A stretch of 8,172 nucleotides of DNA from an uncultured Faecalibacterium sp. (GTDB lineage: Bacteria > Bacillota > Clostridia > Oscillospirales > Ruminococcaceae). A program made the position numbers and the translations under genes. Below are positions 5,558 to 8,172 of this stretch, piece after piece. Within the stretch, counting starts at the first letter, position 1; the number at the start of each line of letters is the position of its first letter. The notes beneath the pieces were generated by a model. It searched no databases. It worked only from the letters and a program-made list of their open reading frames with translations, and was not told the DNA's origin. The DNA is taken from positions 1-8,172 of the forward strand of contig CABQHF010000090.1 of the NCBI GenBank assembly GCA_902463905.1. The letters are read 5' to 3'.

Positions 5558-7030
5558 TTATTTTGCGCACGGAACACGCTCATACAGCGCGGTAAGCTGT
5601 GCGATGTGTGCTGCAAGGCTGCCGGGCAGCGGGCTGGTGAGCCGCCACTGCCAGTTGGCACCCTGGGTGCTGGGGGTGTTGATGCGGGCCTCCGCGCCCA
5701 GATGCAGCCAGTCAGCCAGCGGGATGACCGCCATATCCGACACACTGGCAAGGCAGGCGCAGATCATGGCTTCCGGCAGATCTTCCGGGGTGCAGCGCAG
5801 GTAACGGCAGGCGTAGGCCACATCCTCGGCGCAGGCATCACTGCACCAGCCGGCCGTGGTCACGTTATCGTGGGTGCCGGTGTACACCACGCTGTTGCGG
5901 GGGTAGGTGTGGGGCAGATAGTTGCCGGACTCCCGGTTGTCAAAGGCGAACTGCATGATCTTCATGCCGGGGTATCCGCTCTCCGCCAGCATGGCCTTGA
6001 CCTCCGGGGTCAAGTAGCCCAGATCTTCGGCAATGATGCTGCCCTTGCCCAGGGCTTCGTGCATGGCACGGATGAAATCGCGATCCGGGCCTTTTTCCCA
6101 GTGACCGCCTGCAGCCGTTTTGTTCTCGGCCGGGATGGAGTAGTAGCTCTCGAATCCACGGAAATGGTCGATGCGCACCACATCATAAATGGAGGTGGCG
6201 TGCTGCATCCGGCGCTTCCACCAGGCAAAGCCGGTAGCCTTGTGAGCAGGCCAGTCGTACAGGGGATTGCCCCACAGCTGGCCGTTTGCCGCAAAGGCAT
6301 CCGGCGGGCATCCGGCCACCTGGGTCAGGTGCATCTCGCCGTCGGTCTGGAACAGCTCCGGGTGGGTCCACAGGTCGCTGGAATCCGGGCTGACGTAGAT
6401 GGGAATGTCGCCCACAAGACGGATGCCCTCGCCGTTTGCATAGGCCTTGAGGGCGCTCCACTGGGTGTAGAAGAAGAACTGTACGGCCTTATAGTAGTTC
6501 ACTGTATCGGCCAGCCGGGCTTTTGCAGCGGCGATGGATTCCGGCTGGCGGCAGCGCAGTGCGTCCGGCCAGTCGGAAAGGCCTGCCTGCCCCTGTTCGG
6601 CCTTGATGGCCATGAACAGGGCGTAGTCCTCCAGCCAGAAGCTCTGCGCCTTGCAGAAGGCTTCGTAGGCGGGGGAGGGAGCAGCCAGCAGGCGGTCGGC
6701 AGCCTTTTTCAGGATCACGGGCCGCTCGCTGTACAGAGCGCCGTAGTCGATAGGGCCTACAGGCCGTGCGGCGGGCACTTCATCGGCCGTCAGCAGACCG
6801 GCGTCGGCCAGCAGGCGGTAGTCGATGAAGTAGGGGTTCCCGGCAAAGGCGGAAAAGCTCTGGTAGGGGCTGTCGCCGTAGCCGGTTGGGCCGATGGGCA
6901 GGATCTGCCAGTAGGTCTGCTTTGCTTCGACCAAAAAGTCCACGAACGCAAAGGCTTCCTTGCCCAGCGTGCCGATACCAAAAGGTCCCGGCAGGCTGAA
7001 CACAGGCATCAGAATGCCGCTTGCACGCAT
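5558..7030 (-). CDS. malQ: 4-alpha-glucanotransferase (amylomaltase, GH77)
   Basis: This 490-residue cytoplasmic enzyme is predicted to transfer alpha-1,4-glucan segments between maltodextrins, releasing glucose. The GH77 hallmarks are in order: SGILMPVFSLPGPFGIGTLG (4-23), GPTGYGDSPYQ (47-57), GDIPIYV (208-214), PPDAFAANGQLWGNP (242-256), RIDHFRGF with the nucleophile Asp288 (286-293), IAEDLG with acid/base Glu335 (333-338), GTHDN with Asp388 (385-389), and INTPST then NWQWR near the C-terminus. Length matches the short bacterial amylomaltase form. I chose ATG 7030 because AAGGAGG (plus-strand 7039-7045) is 8 nt upstream; the in-frame GTG at 7039 overlaps that ribosome site. It begins 13 nt after the stop of the permease gene, and the ribosome site overlaps that stop codon, so the two are tightly coupled. 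The pairing suggests that the transporter imports maltodextrins or related alpha-glucans. Confidence 0.95.
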   Translation of the reverse strand: MRASGILMPVFSLPGPFGIGTLGKEAFAFVDFLVEAKQTYWQILPIGPTGYGDSPYQSFSAFAGNPYFIDYRLLADAGLLTADEVPAARPVGPIDYGALYSERPVILKKAADRLLAAPSPAYEAFCKAQSFWLEDYALFMAIKAEQGQAGLSDWPDALRCRQPESIAAAKARLADTVNYYKAVQFFFYTQWSALKAYANGEGIRLVGDIPIYVSPDSSDLWTHPELFQTDGEMHLTQVAGCPPDAFAANGQLWGNPLYDWPAHKATGFAWWKRRMQHATSIYDVVRIDHFRGFESYYSIPAENKTAAGGHWEKGPDRDFIRAMHEALGKGSIIAEDLGYLTPEVKAMLAESGYPGMKIMQFAFDNRESGNYLPHTYPRNSVVYTGTHDNVTTAGWCSDACAEDVAYACRYLRCTPEDLPEAMICACLASVSDMAVIPLADWLHLGAEARINTPSTQGANWQWRLTSPLPGSLAAHIAQLTALYERVPCAK

Positions 7031-7043
7031 GGCGCACACCTCC

Positions 7044-7886
7044 TTAACCCTTCACGGCACCGGCCACCACACCCTCGATGATGTACTTCTGGCAGGTCAT
7101 GTACAGGATGATGATGGGGATGATGGCAATGATGATGCAGGCCATCATGGGAGCCAGCTCCACTCGGCCGTAGCCGCCGCGGAAGTACTGGATAGCCATG
7201 GGGATGGTGCGGTACTTTTTGATGTCCAGCACCAGGGTGGGCAGCAGATAATCGTTCCACACCCACATAGTCTCCAGAATGGCAGTGGAGATCATGGTGG
7301 GCTTCAGGATGGGGAACACGATCTTAAAGAAGATCTGGATGGGGTTGCAGCCGTCGATCATGGCGGCTTCCTCGATCTCCATGGGCACGCTCTTCATGAA
7401 GCCGGTGAACATGAACACGGCCAGACCAGCACCAAAGCCCAGGTAGATGATGCAGATGTTCCACGGGGTGTTCAGCTTGAGCTGGTCTGCAGTCTTAGAC
7501 AGGGTGAACATGACCATCTGGAAGGGCACGACCATGGAGAACACGATCAGCAGGTTCATGAACTTGCTCAGCTTGTTGTTCACGCGGGTGAGGTACCAGC
7601 CGGTCATGGAGCAGCACAGCAGGATCAGGAACACACTGGTAATGGTGATCAGAAGGCTGTAGCCCAGGCTGGACAGAAAGCCCATCTTGGTCACGCCGTA
7701 AACGTAGTTGGACAGGCCCGCAAAGGTCTCTTTCGTGGGCAGCCGGAACACCGTGGAGGTGGTAAAGGTGCCCTCTTTTTTCAGGCTGTTCAGCAGGATC
7801 AGCACGATGGGGTAGATCCACAGCAGGCACAGCAGGCTCATGATGACGGTGAGGATGTTATCCCACATTTTTTTCTGTTTAGGCAT
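7044..7886 (-). CDS. Carbohydrate ABC transporter permease, MalG-like (CUT1 family)
   Basis: This 280-residue inner-membrane protein is one of the two permease subunits of a CUT1 importer. Six hydrophobic segments are visible at about residues 11-32, 73-97, 108-130, 142-162, 198-219 and 245-264. The cytoplasmic EAA loop that docks the ATPase is IEEAAMIDGCNPIQIFFKIV (171-190) followed by FPILKP. The C-terminus QKYIIEGVVAGAVKG is typical of MalG-type subunits. The start is ATG 7886, which shares one base with the stop of the upstream permease (TAATG), and AAGGAGG (plus-strand 7897-7903) is 10 nt upstream. An in-frame ATG near 7991 would run through the upstream gene and is rejected. The substrate is inferred from malQ directly downstream: maltose, maltodextrin or related alpha-glucosides. 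The ATPase is not in the window and, as in many Firmicutes, may be a shared MsmX-type protein elsewhere. Confidence 0.93.
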   Translation of the reverse strand: MPKQKKMWDNILTVIMSLLCLLWIYPIVLILLNSLKKEGTFTTSTVFRLPTKETFAGLSNYVYGVTKMGFLSSLGYSLLITITSVFLILLCCSMTGWYLTRVNNKLSKFMNLLIVFSMVVPFQMVMFTLSKTADQLKLNTPWNICIIYLGFGAGLAVFMFTGFMKSVPMEIEEAAMIDGCNPIQIFFKIVFPILKPTMISTAILETMWVWNDYLLPTLVLDIKKYRTIPMAIQYFRGGYGRVELAPMMACIIIAIIPIIILYMTCQKYIIEGVVAGAVKG

Positions 7887-8172
7887 TACTGCTGCACCTC
7901 CTTGGAGCGGGTAAAGTGGAGCTGGATGAGCGAGATGACCACCACGATCAGGAAGAACACCACAGCCTTTGCCTGACCAATGCCCTTCCACTGGGCACCG
8001 GAGCGGCCGTAGAAGGTGTTGTAGATGTTCAGGGCCAGCATTTCACTGGCGTTGGCGGGCTCACCGGCGGTCAGGGCAACGTTCTGGTCGAACAGCTTGA
8101 AGCTGTTGGTCAGGGTGAGGAAGGTGCAGATGGTCACGCTGGGCATGACCATGGGGATCTTGATCTTGAACA
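7886..8172 (-). CDS. Carbohydrate ABC transporter permease, MalF/UgpA-like (CUT1), 3' part only
   Basis: The frame stays open from the TAA stop (7888-7886) to the right edge, giving the last 95 residues of a permease whose start lies outside the window. The visible part begins FKIKIPMVMPSVTICTFLTL, the end of the EAA loop and the next membrane segment. It continues with NSFKLFDQNVALTAGEPANA, then LALNIYNTFYGR, which is characteristic of MalF/UgpA-type CUT1 permeases. A final membrane segment (KAVVFFLIVVVISLIQLHF) precedes a short basic tail. An internal ATG at 8152 is not the start, because the upstream residues already match the family. It overlaps the MalG-like gene by one base. The substrate-binding protein gene is expected further upstream, beyond the window. 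Confidence 0.92.
   Translation of the reverse strand, partial: FKIKIPMVMPSVTICTFLTLTNSFKLFDQNVALTAGEPANASEMLALNIYNTFYGRSGAQWKGIGQAKAVVFFLIVVVISLIQLHFTRSKEVQQ

Noticed and set aside
5534..7081. Long plus-strand open frame antisense to malQ
   Set aside because: It runs through the malQ terminator and catalytic regions, has no domain, and its composition mirrors the complementary codons of malQ.
6960..7976. Plus-strand open frame rich in His, Asp, Gln and Gly, antisense to the MalG-like permease
   Set aside because: The His/Asp-rich repeats are the complement of hydrophobic permease codons such as ATC and ATG runs. It is not a metal-binding protein.
7887..7991. Longer start of the MalG-like permease (35 extra residues)
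   Set aside because: It would overlap the upstream permease extensively in another frame and lacks a ribosome site; ATG 7886 has both AAGGAGG and the normal coupled overlap.
1..8172. CRISPR array, tRNA, rRNA, insertion sequence or transposase
   Set aside because: No regularly spaced repeats, no cloverleaf-like sequences, no terminal inverted repeats and no transposase motifs were seen on either strand; the mobile-element inference rests only on the composition step at rlmD.

Overview
The window looks like part of the chromosome of a GC-rich gut clostridium of the Ruminococcaceae/Oscillospiraceae type, with Faecalibacterium or a close relative as the best guess. This is inferred from the strongly GC-biased third codon positions of the core genes, the clostridial style of the proteins, and the gene set (orphan galactokinase, CUT1 maltodextrin-type transporter with 4-alpha-glucanotransferase). 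No 16S rRNA or other firm taxonomic marker is present.

Layout, left to right. (1) 1-295, minus strand: the 5' part of an AT-rich (about 38% GC by hand count) gene for a multi-pass membrane protein, running off the left edge. (2) 329-1978, minus: an RlmD/RumA-type 23S rRNA uracil-C5 methyltransferase. Its last ~95 codons form an extra C-terminal module with much lower GC than the rest of the gene. (3) 2016-2873, minus: an AraC-family sugar-type regulator, possibly cotranscribed with rlmD. (4) 3083-4375, plus: a galactokinase-family GHMP kinase, divergent from the regulator, with a near-consensus promoter and a strong terminator. (5) 4452-5282, minus: two small adjacent genes for paralogous cysteine-free proteins with double-glycine (LSEEE...GG) leader sequences, with their own near-consensus promoter. 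(6) 5558-8172, minus: the 3' end of a carbohydrate ABC transporter operon (MalF-like permease, partial; MalG-like permease; MalQ), closed by a hairpin terminator.

How the parts relate. The right-hand operon imports oligosaccharides, probably maltodextrin-like, and disproportionates them in the cytoplasm. The AraC regulator and divergent galactokinase look like a local galactose or galactoside switch. The two double-glycine proteins are predicted exported, possibly bacteriocin-like or signalling products; no C39-peptidase exporter or immunity gene is recognisable in the window.

The two places most worth a second look are the left edge and the double-glycine pair. At the left edge, GC falls from about 70% to 48% to 38% across the 3' end of rlmD, as expected at the boundary of an integrated mobile element or defence island. 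The double-glycine pair has unusually large hydrophobic cores. After annotation no stretch longer than 300 bases lacks a gene; the longest gaps are 2874-3082 (divergent promoter region) and 5283-5557 (promoter, repeats and the malQ terminator).
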